NCBI GenBank assembly: GCA_002900995.3
Contig: PJEW03000013.1
Span: 1,017,395-1,081,394, forward strand
Source of the DNA: Ganoderma boninense
Lineage: Eukaryota; Basidiomycota; Agaricomycetes; Polyporales; Polyporaceae
Length of the DNA stretch: 64,000 nt
Direction of reading: 5' to 3'
Both the position numbers and the translations under genes were made by a program. Shown in pieces: positions 55,201 through 64,000 of this stretch (its first letter is position 1; the number at the start of each line of letters is the position of its first letter). The notes beneath the pieces were generated by a model. The model did no database searches. It had not been told where the DNA came from and worked only from the letters and a program-made list of their open reading frames with translations.

Positions 55201-55980
55201 GGACGGACTTCCTTCTTCTGGTACTCTTGTTCAGCGAGTTGTTGAGAGTACGTGTAGCTCGCCGACACAAAGATCTTAGGGGTACCTCGAAGTCGTCGTC
55301 CATCTTCTAGTGCATTGAGAAGAGACTCCTCAGTGCCATCCCATTCCGGCAGAAAACCTGGTGGTGGAGGCCTATCTTCCTCCTCCTCCTCGACCATTAC
55401 GGCCGTGCATATCCTACCCATCGTCTTTGCCTTCCGCACCCGTCGAGAACCATTGCGCGCCGTAAGCCGTACCTCCGTATCACGCGCTTTGGTTTCAACA
55501 GGTTTGGATGCCTTCCGATGAGCCGGACATGCCTCTGGACATCTCGATAGGCGCAGCGAGCCACGTTCCCAATCTACTTCAGGGTTGTGTTCGCGCAGCC
55601 AGTCCAGGCCAATGATCACATCCTCTTCTCCTATGTCTGTCACCACAAACACCACCTTCTCCTGGTGGTCTCCAATCGCCATATCCAACACGGCGACCTC
55701 CGTGATCGTTCCATCACGGTTCTCGGTACCATCTATGTTGTACAGGGAATTGGCCTTGCCAACTTCCTCGTCGTAACCTGGTTCTTCTCTACGAACCGTC
55801 TATGTAAAAACTTAGTAGTAGCTCCGCTATCTACCATGGCTACTATGTCCTTGTGTCGCTGCTTGCCGATTAACCGTACTGGTATATGAAAGTGTTGGCC
55901 ACTATGATTTACTTCATATACAAACGCAGAACTCAGTACAGAAAATCGACTATTACTACAAGAGCCGGCACGCGCAGCGT
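52225..55980 (-). pseudogene. Chromovirus Pol: protease, RT, RNase H, integrase, chromodomain
   Basis: Protease: AMVDSGATTKFLHRRFVEKN, frame break near 55745, then NSLYNIDGTENRDG and IIGLDWLREHNP. RT: LRPVQDYRRLNDITIKNRYP and the catalytic TIYLDDILIFTND. A frame break at about 54278 (one G short in TGGGTGCC) precedes RNase H: IEVDASGYATGAVLSQ, SDHKNLEYWK, GRADALSRRPD. A TGA at 53555 lies where the reading would be YRG-x-VYVPKDD. Integrase: HHDLPPAGHPG with CDTC zinc finger, and catalytic D (VTCDFITGLPE), D (IISDRGPQF) and E (DGQSERWNQE). The C-terminal chromodomain reads EVEEVLDSRRYGRWKKLQYL, VHWKGWGPEHDSWE, and would direct integration to specific chromatin. All families and catalytic residues are present; only the frame is broken. 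Confidence 0.92.
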
Positions 55981-55995
55981 CCAGTGCGGCTCTAA

Positions 55996-57425
55996 TCAGA
56001 AACCCTCCTTCTTCTCAGCGGTCGTAAGGGCCGCAATCTTCTCCTCCATCGCCTTGACCTGGGCCTGAAGAGCCGCTACTTCCGTAGTTGCAGTGGACGA
56101 GGAAGCGGCTTGCTGACTCTTCAACCGCGGGCAGTCATACTTACGATGTCCGGGCTGGCCACAGATGTAGCAGTTTCCTGGGAACGGCTTCTTCCCAGTA
56201 GCAGCCGCCTTCTCCCCCTTCTTCTTCCATCCAAACGACTTCGGCCGTTCTTCCTCTCTGGTGACGAGGGCCTGGTCGAGCGACAGCGCCACCTTCTGGA
56301 TTTTGGTGAGGTCCGAGATGTCGTGGGCACTGGTGGCGAGGACGTCCCGGAGCCTGGGAGGCAGGCCCGAGCGGTAGCGTTCGCGTTTGTCCTCGTCGCC
56401 AAAGCCGGTTCGAGCCGCGGCTGCGTTAAACTGCGCGGTATACTCTCCTGGACGGTGCCGACCTTGCGGTATGCCTTGCAAAGCTTGACCAGTTCAGCGA
56501 TGGCAGCCTCCTTGTCGTCGGCTGCGCAGAAGTGGTCCTTGAAGGCTGTGCTGAACGCAGCGTAGTTTGCCCAAGGACTAGTTCCACCAGCGAGCGTCAC
56601 GATGTGGGGGCCAGCCCAGGCTGCTGCTCCTTCCGTGAGCCTACTGAGGATGGTCATCCATACCACATCAGGTGGTGTGCCGACAGCCACCGCTGTGAGG
56701 GTGTTGAAGTAGATCTGGGCTGCAGACACAAAGCGGAGGCCATCCTGGGGGATTTTCCATCATAGTCGCGTGGGGCGATTTGGGAAAGGAGCTTGGAGGT
56801 GTCGAACGGTGGAGCAGGGGCAGGGGTAGTCATGGCGGGTGTGGACGCTCGACTGGGTGCAGCTGATGAAGAGGATGAGGGTTGTGGAGTGTTGAGGCTG
56901 ATGTCTCTTGCTTGGGTTCCTCCTTTACTTCTGGCTTTTTCTCTGCCTTTGGGAGTTTAGAAGTTGAAGCAATGGGGGTTGCGGGAGTCGAGGTTCGTCG
57001 CTGTCCAAGACGCTCTGTGACGAGTTCAAGAGTCTTGTCGAGGATGGGAGACCCTGTCGATCGTGCAGGACTGGGGATTCGACTCTGGACACGACTCTGG
57101 GGTTGTGAGGTAGGGCGTGAGGCAGGGCGGGATGAGGGTTCCTGGATGCGATGAGGGCGGCTTGGCGAGCTGGGGGTCGGCTTGGATCTCGAGGTGCAGG
57201 TGCTGGTGGGTTTGCGATCTTCGCGCGGATTAGGACTTCCTGTTCTTTGGTGGTGAGGAGTCTAGGGGCGATGCCTTCGCGAGTTTCAAGAGTATCGTCG
57301 AATGTGTGTGATCGGTGGGGGCACGGTTGCTCCTCGCAGTAGTACCAGGCTTGCTTATCTTCGTCCCAGTACTCGTCCTGTACTGCAGTGGGGTGAAATA
57401 TGTGTCCCCAGGCTTGGCAAGCCAC
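55996..57425 (-). pseudogene. Chromovirus Gag region, frame-broken
   Basis: N-terminal part 57425-56925: YWDEDKQAWYYCEEQPCPHR, then a Ser/Pro/Arg-rich region. It shifts frame at about 57138, where GGG stands against GGGG in the second copy (near 61104). Capsid part 56729-56121 reads IYFNTLTAVAVGTPPDVVWM and AFKDHFCAADDKEAAIAELV, shifting near 56445 into YTAQFNAAAARTGFGDEDKR. The C terminus has a zinc knuckle CYICGQPGHRKYDC and a coiled coil (VAALQAQVKAMEEKIAALTT). A further break near 56755 is likely. The product would be the capsid/nucleocapsid of the element. Confidence 0.85.
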
Positions 57426-57802
57426 GTTGAATCTCGCTTCCTTATCCTAGGAATGCAACGGCCGGTGCACGATCCAACACTGTCTGCTCAGCCTCCTCGG
57501 CCTATTGCTGTGTCTTAGCCCAAGGGACACGGGCCCAAGGGTGTTCTGCCTTGCTTTGTTTCGCCGCCTTTCTCTAGCCTCCCACGCCGTGAGGCGGACC
57601 ACTTCTGTCAGTAACCGGGGGTCTCGTGTTAGGAGCTTTCCGCGTACTGTACCACTAAGAGTGGCAAGCCTCAGGTTGCGCCGAGACCACGTCCGATTGG
57701 TGTGACTAGAGCGCGCACTACGCTAGGCCAACACAGAGGATCTAAGTGCGTACCGTACGAGAGGGAAAGAGTGTGGGTGGAGTACGCCGGTGCTCGTGTA
57801 GA

Positions 57803-57813
57803 AGTTTCGACCT
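57803..57813 (-). promoter_or_regulatory. Self-priming primer-binding site
   Basis: Minus strand AGGTCGAAACT, two bases inside the 5' LTR edge. It does not start TGG, so it does not match a tRNA CCA end. It is the exact complement of AGTTTCGACCT in the LTR (58000-57990), which lies 35 nt downstream of the first T of TATATAAG, i.e. at the expected mRNA 5' end. This is the Tf1-type arrangement in which the transcript 5' end primes reverse transcription. Confidence 0.8.
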
Positions 57814-57815
57814 AA

Positions 57816-58275
57816 TGTTACGACTGGCTGTCGAGTAAGATCAGGGAGGAGGCTTACGAGACGAGCAAGGGCGTCAACGAGCACTTGTGCAGCGAGAGCG
57901 GAGCGGGGCTCGACAGTCAGGCTGGAGACAAGATGTATTGAGCGAGTAAGTAACGAGCGAGAATACAGCAAGGCTTACCTGGAGACAAGAGGTCGAAACT
58001 GAGGTCTCCAGGTAGCGAAGTACAGGCCTTATATACATGTAACGGACAATGGGAACCGGGGACAATAGGTAACTATGGACACGGGAACCAGTGGAAGAAC
58101 AATGGTATGTAGTACAATGACGACGGGAACAATGGGTAACAGGAGTTATTGTACTGCGAGAACAAGGGACGGGTTTGCTAAACAACGGAGGACAATAAGG
58201 ACGACGCGGGAGGCAAACAGTCCAAAAAGGGAAAGAGAGACGCCGGGGTAGGCGCCGAGCGTGCCGTTCATGACA
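57816..58275 (-). repeat. 5' LTR of the chromovirus
   Basis: 460 bp with minus-strand TG...CA ends. It carries TATATAAG (58035-58028) and the predicted transcript start AGTTTCGACCT at 58000. Confidence 0.97.
58028..58035 (-). promoter_or_regulatory. TATA box in the chromovirus LTR
   Basis: TATATAAG on the minus strand, 35 nt upstream of the predicted transcript start at 58000. Confidence 0.75.
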
Positions 58276-59369
58276 ACTCCAGCTTCTCCCCTCATTCACA
58301 ACAACTTCACAATGCTTCCAATTGTCATTCAGAACATCATCAAGTACATGGTATGTTGCCACCTCTCTCAGCTCTCTCTGTGGCTCAATACTGACCTATT
58401 ACAGCCTATTATGGCCTTCCAGGGCCTGCAGGCGGGCGCGACCAGGCGCGTCGCTCCTCCACTCCCCCTGGGTGCATTGATACGTTCTGGAGCCGCCGTT
58501 CGCACCTGTACTAACTCGCCTACAGCCCGGTGAAGCGTTCAGCTCACGCGTCGCTGCGCCAGAACACGGCAATCCAGGCGAAGGACGCGACCAGCGCGAA
58601 CAAGGGCGGACCGCGTGAGGCATCCGGCGGGCACTCAGCGGGTGGTCGGCGCGTCGAGAAGCGGGCGCGGTGTTTCTTGAAACCTTTGTCGAGTTGTAGA
58701 GCCAGGATGTCGAGATTGTAATGGGTCGAAAATGTTGACGCGAAACGTTGTCGTCTTTCTGACGTTTTCCGGCCGTAAAAATCGACATCGTATTGAATGG
58801 TAAGCTTTTCTTGGAACCTCAAAGTCCCGATGACGTCGGGCGTATCGTAGAATGTGACGCCCTTGCGTCACATTGTAACGGTGGTGAGCGGCCCGATGAG
58901 CGGGAGACGAAGGGCCGATAAGCGGCAGGTAAGCGGCCGATGAGCGGGAGACGAGCGGCGATGAGTGGGGAGATGAGCGGGAGACGAGCGGCCGATGAGC
59001 GGGAGACGAGCGGCCGATTATCTCCCGACAACCGAAAATCCGGATTAAAGTTGAAATGTTGACCGCGTTTACAGGTTGAATCGACATTTCATATGTTGAT
59101 TTACATTTGGGCCCAGACAATCTTTCAAATGCTGGCCCGCACCACGGTTGCAACGTTGTCTTGACTTTTATTCAGTGGGAACAATTCAATTGCTGAATGC
59201 AATGTTTGCGCGGCGCAACATGCAGGAGAACATAAGAAATTTTAAACCAGCTCAAGTCCGGATTAAATTTCAAACATTAAGTGATTCAACATTCGATACA
59301 TTGTTTTAGCTACTGAATTCTATTCTAACAGGCATGTTGTCGGTCCAACATGACGAAACCCCCGAAGTG
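58276..59369 (-). repeat. XY repeat copy 2, right piece
   Basis: Begins with ACTCC (second half of the target duplication) and matches copy 1 inverted, without the DIRS element: the DIRS empty site is at about 59091-59094. Contains the minisatellite (58889-59031). Compared with copies 1 and 3 it has many one-base length changes in short homopolymer runs, and where checked copies 1 and 3 agree against it. Confidence 0.93.
58889..59031. repeat. Minisatellite within XY repeat (copy 2)
   Basis: About six units of GATGAGCGGGAGACGAGCGG-type sequence; intermediate in length between copies 1 and 3. Confidence 0.85.
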
Positions 59370-60771
59370 AAGCCTTTGAAGCTTGAAGCTTGAAGCCCTC
59401 CAGCGCCCTCCCTCCCCTCGACCGAGTTTGCGGCACTCGATCGCGCCCCAGATCTAGATCCCGCGCGGCGGCACGTCCCGCATCACCAAGCGGTGGCAAG
59501 CGCCAGCGCCTCCTTGGCCTTTCCATTAAGCCAGTGGCGTGCCCGCCGTCGCTTGCATGTCCTCCATCTCCGAGTCCGCGACTCCTCCGAGCCTCAGCCA
59601 TCGCCAGCTGCAGCGCGGGCTCTCCGCCCTTTCAGTCTCCTTGCTTCCCCGCCGCCCCCGAACTCCGCGCATCTGCCGCTGCGCCGCACACACTGTTCCC
59701 GCCGCAAAGTAGCTACATACACTCGCAACATCCGTGGAGCGCACAGCGTGCCCGAACACTCGACCCGTCCTACTATGTACTCAGCCATCGTGGTATCATA
59801 CACTGCGAATCGCTGACTGCTCATAGTTCATGATAACCCACAGTTTTCCCCGCATCCCGACCGCAAGCCGCCCTGCCAGTCACGCCGTCGTGAGAACGGT
59901 TAGGGTTGAGCTCAGACGCCGGGCTTGCTTACCAGACCTCCAAGTCGATCGCGGGACGCTATTTAATCCGCAGGTATGTCTGGAGGGCGACAGTCATTCA
60001 AGTCAATAACGACGGCCACTGTGCAGAGCAGAAATAGAAGCATACCTCGGCCTTTCGGCTGGCACTCGGCAGTGCTCCCCGTCTCGTCCGCCGTACGACG
60101 CCCTTACGGGGTCTGCCAGTGGCATGGCGGAGGGCGACCAAGGCAAGGCGAGGAGCAAGGGTGGACAGCGGAGGACAGAGAGCTCGAGGCGAGCTTGACC
60201 GCTTCCCGACTGTCTGCGCTATTACATATACTTACATCCCTCCCCAAGTTCTCGCACACGGACCCCAGCGGAATCGATCTCCTTTCCCCCCGCCGCTTCT
60301 TACCCGTTGTGCCTTCGTCGAAGGTCGGAGACGGCTACACGCACGCCCTCGCGCTCGGAGAGCCGGAGGTATCCTGCCCGTCTGCGCTGTACCGTCCCTA
60401 GCCTAGCTACTCGGTTCTGCGCCGGGAGGCTGCTGTCTGGCAGCTCGTTTTCATGGACGCAGCCTCGAGCCGCAGCCCTCAGGCTTGTTTTGATCGCACC
60501 CCGCACCCGCCCCATCTCCCGTCCTCTGCCACCGTCCCGTGTGCGCAGATGCCGATAGCCGCCACTGAGACACGCTGAACGGCCATGCACACATCTTATC
60601 TGCATCGACTCCTGAGCTATGCGCGGGCACGGCGCCGTGGTCAAGCTCGTGGATGGACGCCCTCAGCGCTCTCTTCACCGCGTAAGGCAGGAATTCCATT
60701 ATCGCGTGTTTGAGTCTGCGTCCGTCCTCGGATAATCAATTTACTTACGTACTTTGCCCTTGTAGGTCCCT
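59370..60771. other. GC-rich flank with a weak ORF
   Basis: The first part (to 60022) recurs at 63359-64000. A plus-strand frame at 59976-60401 reads GWTAEDRELEASLTASRLSA then ILTSLPKFSHTDPSGIDLLS and is protein-like, but no family is recognised and the start is unclear. An AAGCTTGAAGCTTGAAGC short repeat lies near 59377. Nothing else can be supported before the gap at 60772. Confidence 0.35.
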
Positions 60772-60871
60772 NNNNNNNNNNNNNNNNNNNNNNNNNNNNN
60801 NNNNNNNNNNNNNNNNNNNNNNNNNNNNNNNNNNNNNNNNNNNNNNNNNNNNNNNNNNNNNNNNNNNNNNN
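60772..60871. other. Scaffold gap (100 N)
   Basis: Placeholder gap. The sequence on its right restarts inside a second copy of the chromovirus Gag region. Confidence 0.99.
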
Positions 60872-61424
60872 TCTCTTGCTTGGGTTCCTCCTTTACTTCT
60901 GGCTTTTTCTCTGCCTTTGGGAGTTTAGAAGTTGAAGCAATGGGGGTTGCGGGAGTCGAGGTTCGTCGCTGTCCAAGACGCTCTGTGACGAGTTCAAGAG
61001 TCTTGTCGAGGATGGGAGACCCTGTCGATCGTGCAGGACTGGGGATTCGACTCTGGACACGACTCTGGGGTTGTGAGGTAGGGCGTGAGGCAGGGCGGGA
61101 TGAGGGGTTCCTGGATGCGATGAGGGCGGCTTGGCGAGCTGGGGGTCGGCTTGGATCTCGAGGTGCAGGTGCTGGTGGGTTTGCGATCTTCGCGCGGATT
61201 AGGACTTCCTGTTCTTTGGTGGTGAGGAGTCTAGGGGCGATGCCTTCGCGAGTTTCAAGAGTATCGTCGAATGTGTGTGATCGGTGGGGGCACGGTTGCT
61301 CCTCGCAGTAGTACCAGGCTTGCTTATCTTCGTCCCAGTACTCGTCCTGTACTGCAGTGGGGTGAAATATGTGTCCCCAGGCTTGGCAAGCCACGTTGAA
61401 TCTCGCTTCCTTATCCTAGGAATG
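60872..61424 (-). pseudogene. Chromovirus Gag N-terminal region, second copy
   Basis: Cut by the gap at its C-terminal side. Reads YWDEDKQAWYYCEEQPCPHR and continues in one frame through IPSPARSTGSPILDKTLELV to KKPEVKEEPKQE, so it shows the unbroken reading where the copy at 57138 has lost one G. Coding appears to begin at an acceptor-like TAG near 61425. Confidence 0.8.
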
Positions 61425-61782
61425 CAACGGCCGGTGCACGATCCAACACTGTCTGCTCAGCCTCCTCGGCCTATTGCTGTGTCTTAGCCCAAGGGACACG
61501 GGCCCAAGGGTGTTCTGCCTTGGCTTTGTTTCGCCGCCTTTCTCTAGCCTCCCACGCCGTGAGGCGGACCACTTCTGTCAGTACCGGGGTCTCGTGTTAG
61601 GAGCTTTCCGCGTACTGTACCACTAAGAGTGGCAAGCCTCAGGTTGCGCCGAGACCACGTCCGATGGTGTGACTAGAGCGCGCACTACGCTAGGCCAACA
61701 CAGAGGATCTAAGTGCGTACCGTACGAGAGGGAAAGAGTGTGGGTGGAGTACGCCGGTGCTCGTGTAGAAGTTTCGACCTAA

Positions 61783-62242
61783 TGTTACGACTGGCTGTCG
61801 AGTAAGATCAGGGAGGAGGCTTACGAGACGAGCAAGGGCGTCAACGAGCACTTGTGCAGCGAGAGCGGAGCGGGGCTCGACAGTCAGGCTGGAGACAAGA
61901 TGTATTGAGCGAGTAAGTAACGAGCGAGAATACAGCAAGGCTTACCTGGAGACAAGAGGTCGAAACTGAGGTCTCCAGGTAGCGAAGTACAGGCCTTATA
62001 TACATGTAACGGACAATGGGAACCGGGGACAATAGGTAACTATGGACACGGGAACCAGTGGAAGAACAATGGTATGTAGTACAATGACGACGGGAACAAT
62101 GGGTAACAGGAGTTATTGTACTGCGAGAACAAGGGACGGGTTTGCTAAACAACGGAGGACAATAAGGACGACGCGGGAGGCAAACAGTCCAAAAAGGGAA
62201 AGAGAGACGCCGGGGTAGGCGCCGAGCGTGCCGTTCATGACA
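61783..62242 (-). repeat. Third chromovirus LTR
   Basis: 460 bp with the same ends, TATA box, 11-nt start/primer-site match (primer site at 61770-61780) and the same flank ACTCC (62243-62247) as the LTR at 57816-58275. Confidence 0.95.
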
Positions 62243-62279
62243 ACTCCAGCTTCTCCCCCTCATTCACAACAACTTCACA

Positions 62280-62483
62280 ATGCTTCCAATTGTCATTCAG
62301 AACATCATCAAGTACATGGTATGTTGCCACCTCTCTCAGCTCTCTCTGTGGCTCAATACTGACCTATTACAGCCTATTATGGCCTTCCAGGGCCTGCAGG
62401 CCGGGCGCGACCAGGCGCGTCGCTCCTCCACTCCCCCTGGGTGCATTGATACGTTCTGGAGCCGCCGTTCGCACCTGTACTAA
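62280..62483 (+). CDS. Small spliced frame in XY copy 3
   Basis: Same 49-residue product as at 39856-40059 (MLPIVIQNIIKYM joined to PIMAFQGLQAG). The 54-nt intron has a GTATGT donor, a CTGAC branch-like site and an ACAG acceptor. Function unknown; translation is not shown. Confidence 0.35.
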   Translation: MLPIVIQNIIKYMVCCHLSQLSLWLNTDLLQPIMAFQGLQAGRDQARRSSTPPGCIDTFWSRRSHLY

Positions 62484-62854
62484 CTCGCCTACAGCCCGGT
62501 GAAGCGTTCAGCTCACGCGTCGCTGCGCCAGAACACGGCAATCCAGGCGAAGGACGCGACCAGCGCGAACAAGGGCGGCGCCGCGTGAGGCATCCGGCGG
62601 GCACTCAGCGGGTGGTTGGCGCGTCGAGAGCGGGCGCGGTGTTTCTTGAAACCTTTGTCGAGTTGTAGAGCCAGGATGTCGAGATCGTAATGGGTCGAAA
62701 ATGTTGACGCGAACGTTGTCGTCTTTCTGACGTTTTCCCGGCCGTAAAAATCGACATCGTATTGAATGGTAAGCTTTTCTTGGAACCTCAAAGTCCCAAT
62801 GACGTCGGGCGTATCGTAGAACGTGACGCCTTGCGTCACATTGTAACGGTGGTG

Positions 62855-63020
62855 AGCGGCCCGATGAGCGGGAGACGAAGGGCCGATAAGCGGCAGGTAA
62901 GCGGCCGATGAGCGGGAGACGAGCGGCCGATGAGTGGGAGATGAGCGGGAGACGAGCGGCCGATGAGCGGGAGACGAGCGGCCGATGAGCGGGAGACGAG
63001 CGGCCGATTATCTCCTGACA
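62855..63020. repeat. Minisatellite within XY repeat (copy 3)
   Basis: Units of about 20-22 bp built on GCCGATGAGCGGGAGACGAG, about seven copies, the longest of the three. Confidence 0.85.
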
Positions 63021-64000
63021 ACCGAAAATCCGGATTAAAGTTGAAATGTTGACCGCGTTTACAGGTGAATCGACATTTCATATGTTGATTTACATTTGGG
63101 CCCAGACAATCTTTCAAATGCTGGCCCGCACCACGGTTGCAACGTTGTCTTGACTTTTATTCCAGGGAACAATTCAATTGCTGAATGCAATGTTGCGCGG
63201 CGCAACATGCAGGAGAACATAAGAAATTTTAAACCAGCTCAAGTCCCGGATTAAATTTCAAACATTAAGTGATTCAACATTCGATACATTGTTTTAGCTA
63301 CTGAATTCTATTCTAACAGGCATGTTGTCCGGTCCAACATGACGAAACCCCCGAAGTGAAGCCTTGAAGCTTGAAGCTTGAAGCCCTCCAGCGCCCTCCT
63401 CCCCTCGACCGAGTTGCGGCACTCGATCGCGCCCCAGATCTAGATCCCGCGCGGCGGCACGTCCCGCATCACCAAGCGCCAGCGCCTCCTTGGCCTTTCC
63501 ATTAAGCCAGTGGCGGTGCCCGCCGTCGCTTGCATGTCCTCCATCTCCGAGTCCGCGACTCCTCCGAGCCCTCAGCCATCCGCCAGCTGCAGCGCGGGCT
63601 CTCCGCCCTTTCAGTCTCCTTGCTTCCCCGCCGCCCCCGAACTCCGCGCATCTGCCGCTGCGCCGCACACACTGTTCCCGCCGCAAAGTAGCTACATACA
63701 CTCGCAACATCCGTGGAGCGCACAGCGTGCCCGAACACTCGACCCGTCCTACTATGTACTCAGCCATCGTGGTATCATACACTGCGAATCGCTGACTGCT
63801 CATAGTTCATGATAACCCACCAGTTTCCCCCGCAGTCCGACCGCAAGCCGCCCTGCCAGTCACGCCGTCGTGAGAACGGTTAGGGTGAGCTCAGACGCCG
63901 GGCTTGCTTACCAGACCTCCAAGTCGATCGCGGGACGCTATTTAATCCGCAGGTATGTCTGGAGGGCGACAGTCATTCAAGTCAATAACGACGGCCACTG

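Larger units (their letters stand above)
51739..58275 (-). mobile_element. Chromodomain Ty3/gypsy (chromovirus) element, 6537 bp
   Basis: Complete by structure: two 460-bp LTRs (51739-52198 and 57816-58275) that differ at two positions I can see (51800, 51901), a 5-bp target duplication ACTCC (51734-51738, 58276-58280), a polypurine tract and a primer site. On the minus strand the order is 5' LTR, Gag, protease, RT, RNase H, integrase, chromodomain, 3' LTR. Insertion is recent by LTR similarity, yet the coding frame has several one-base breaks and one stop, which may be partly sequencing errors. Confidence 0.97.
62243..63358 (-). repeat. XY repeat copy 3
   Basis: Right piece of the repeat as in copy 2, with the longest minisatellite (62855-63020, about seven units). 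It carries an unbroken minus-strand frame at 62839-62513 (MTQGVTFYDTPDVIGTLRFQ to IAVFWRSDA) and the small spliced plus-strand frame at 62280-62483 with its 54-nt intron at 62319-62372. Confidence 0.93.
60872..64000. repeat. Near-identical duplication of 56904-60022
   Basis: Covers the N-terminal Gag region, one chromovirus LTR, XY copy and right flank in the same order and orientation, to the end of the window. Differences are mostly single-base indels in short homopolymers. It may be a real tandem duplication, a second haplotype, or an assembly duplicate: one edge is a gap and the other is the window end. Confidence 0.9.

Noticed and set aside
57803..57815. tRNA-type primer-binding site for the chromovirus
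   Set aside because: No TGG next to the LTR; the 11-nt self-complementary match explains the site better.
60772..60928. ORFs running through the N gaps
   Set aside because: Open only because undetermined bases do not create stops; the same applies at 9631-9730 and 30103-30202.

Overview
The window looks like repeat-rich accessory chromatin of an agaricomycete (mushroom-forming basidiomycete), probably Polyporales-like. The evidence is the gene families present (DUF6532 and DUF4246 remnants, F-box proteins, a PD-(D/E)XK nuclease-kinase fusion, a Zn2Cys6 protein), introns of about 48-66 nt with CTRAY-type branch sites, and the mix of a chromodomain gypsy element, another gypsy element, a hAT element and a DIRS-like tyrosine-recombinase retroelement. 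There are three runs of exactly 100 N (9631-9730, 30103-30202, 60772-60871), so order and distance across them are scaffold estimates. I see no rRNA, tRNA or CRISPR.

Layout. 1-6600: a plus-strand gypsy Gag facing a minus-strand gypsy Pol, with an LTR between them that carries a heat-shock-element-like array, a TATA box and a run of hairpins. 6601-9630: a hAT transposon broken by a nonsense codon and by a MITE in one intron. 9731-11308: a DUF6532 fragment cut by a DIRS-element fragment. 11309-16050: mostly featureless. 16055-18618: a Zn2Cys6 gene. 18770-30240: decayed remnants, including a mitochondrial GTP/GDP carrier pseudogene and a WD40 pseudogene. 30245-33669: an F-box exon, then an F-box gene that reconstructs cleanly as six exons, one of only 8 nt. 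33940-40311: an unclassified 1.28-kb repeat (called XY here) split by a 5.1-kb DIRS-like element, which itself carries a 325-bp terminal-inverted-repeat insertion. 40545-40968: a DUF4246 pseudogene. 42200-50600: two multi-copy agaricomycete genes of unknown function and a nuclease-kinase gene, whose flanks carry a family of short hairpins with an invariant core and variable self-complementary arms. 51519-59369: a second XY copy split by a 6.5-kb chromodomain gypsy element with 460-bp LTRs, a 5-bp target duplication and a self-priming signature. 60872-64000: a near-copy of 56904-60022.

The best-supported host genes are the F-box gene (31392-33669), the Zn2Cys6 gene and the nuclease-kinase gene. 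Most other coding sequence belongs to transposons. The two copies of the right-hand duplication differ mainly by one-base homopolymer indels, so some frameshifts in the retroelements may be sequencing errors rather than mutations. The observations most worth following are the covarying hairpin family, the heat-shock-element array in an LTR, the self-priming match, the microexon, and the XY repeat that was hit independently by two retroelements.
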